A stretch of DNA of 6,037 nucleotides from Chloroflexota bacterium. GTDB lineage: Bacteria > Chloroflexota > Dehalococcoidia > Tepidiformales > Tepidiformaceae. Made by a program: the position numbers and the translations under genes. The notes under the pieces were generated by a model. The model saw only the letters and a program-made list of their open reading frames with translations. It did no database searches and was not told the origin of the DNA. Position 1 is the stretch's first letter; the number at the start of each line of letters is the position of its first letter. The DNA lies in the NCBI GenBank assembly GCA_963169135.1, contig CAUJEQ010000031.1:1-6037 (forward strand), in the 5' to 3' direction. Below are positions 5,810-6,037 of this stretch, in pieces.

Positions 5810-6037
5810 AGTCGGGCACTCTACCGGCACGAACGGCGATTGTGCGATACCCTTTAAGCGTTCGGACCCGGGGAAGCTGAAATGCGTCATAACAGACCTT
5901 TCACCATGCCCCGGCGAAGTTGACAGCACCTTGGGCTGTGCTACTCTTTTGCTTCGGCGCTTATTGACTGGCGGACTGTGTGAGTTTGCCCAGGTCGCGA
6001 AGCTGAGTGCTTGAAGACGGCCTCGAGAGCCAAGAAC
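5810..6037. other. Upstream region of the glycosylase gene and start of a rightward transcription unit
   Basis: These 228 bp hold the plus-strand promoter-like element and, on the minus strand, the alternative glycosylase start at 5890 with its AAAGG RBS. A 6-bp inverted repeat GCTTCG (5951-5956) and CGAAGC (5998-6003) lies at the start of the predicted rightward transcript and could form a leader hairpin. No complete gene is seen. Confidence 0.5.
5920..5947 (+). promoter_or_regulatory. Strong promoter-like element reading off the right edge
   Basis: A perfect -35 TTGACA (5920-5925) is followed after 16 bases by TACTCT (5942-5947), preceded by TGC as an extended -10. Only three of six -10 positions match TATAAT, but the perfect -35 and TGn make it the best promoter in the window. 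Overlapping dyads fill the spacer: AGCAC/GTGCT (5925-5929, 5938-5942) and ACAGC/GCTGT (5923-5927, 5935-5939). No start codon with a usable RBS follows before the window ends, so the leader is at least 80 bases. The downstream gene could be protein-coding or a stable RNA. Confidence 0.5.

Noticed and set aside
6011..6037. Possible TTG start of a rightward gene (MKTASRAKN)
   Set aside because: Only nine codons are visible and no convincing Shine-Dalgarno precedes it; too little to support a CDS call.
1..6037. CRISPR array, tRNA, insertion sequence or phage attachment site
   Set aside because: I looked on both strands and saw no regularly spaced direct repeats, no cloverleaf-like block with T-loop sequence, and no transposase-like coding or terminal inverted repeats.

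Overview
The window is GC-rich bacterial chromosome, very probably from Chloroflexota. That guess rests on the overall coding style and on one gene whose N-terminal Cys/His signature (CPYLGL ... HRCYR ... HQ..YCL ... H..CPVY), followed by a membrane anchor and a C-terminal LysM, matches a kind of protein I associate with that phylum. No ribosomal or other definitive marker is present. No transposon, CRISPR array, tRNA or phage gene is visible.

Layout, left to right. A large plus-strand hybrid sensor histidine kinase (CHASE3 remnant, membrane helix, two PAS domains, HisKA, HATPase, receiver) runs in from beyond the left edge and ends at 2460. After 45 bp come two plus-strand genes joined by a one-base TAATG overlap: a HINT-type histidine-triad protein (2506-2853) and a YqeK-like HD hydrolase (2853-3488). 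The HD gene overlaps by 11 bp, tail to tail, with a minus-strand gene for a single-pass membrane LysM protein (3478-4329). A 301-bp gap holds a probable promoter, a possible RBS-masking hairpin for the LysM gene, several other dyads, and an open in-frame continuation after the next gene's stop codon. The last gene, on the minus strand (4631-5809), is a YcaQ/AlkX-type winged-helix DNA glycosylase. The final 228 bp form its upstream region and carry a plus-strand promoter-like element pointing off the right edge.

Functionally, the best-linked genes are the HIT and HD pair. Both families act on nucleotide conjugates such as Ap4A or adenosine phosphoramidates, and the overlap suggests coupled translation. 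The histidine kinase may be co-transcribed with them, but nothing in the sequence shows a functional link. The LysM protein probably binds cell-wall glycan on the outside while a cysteine-rich domain sits in the cytoplasm. The glycosylase is a standalone DNA-damage repair gene. I did not find a clearly new multi-gene system. The most promising items are the cytoplasmic Cys/His domain tied to an extracellular LysM, the competing hairpins over that gene's RBS, and the paired nucleotide hydrolases.
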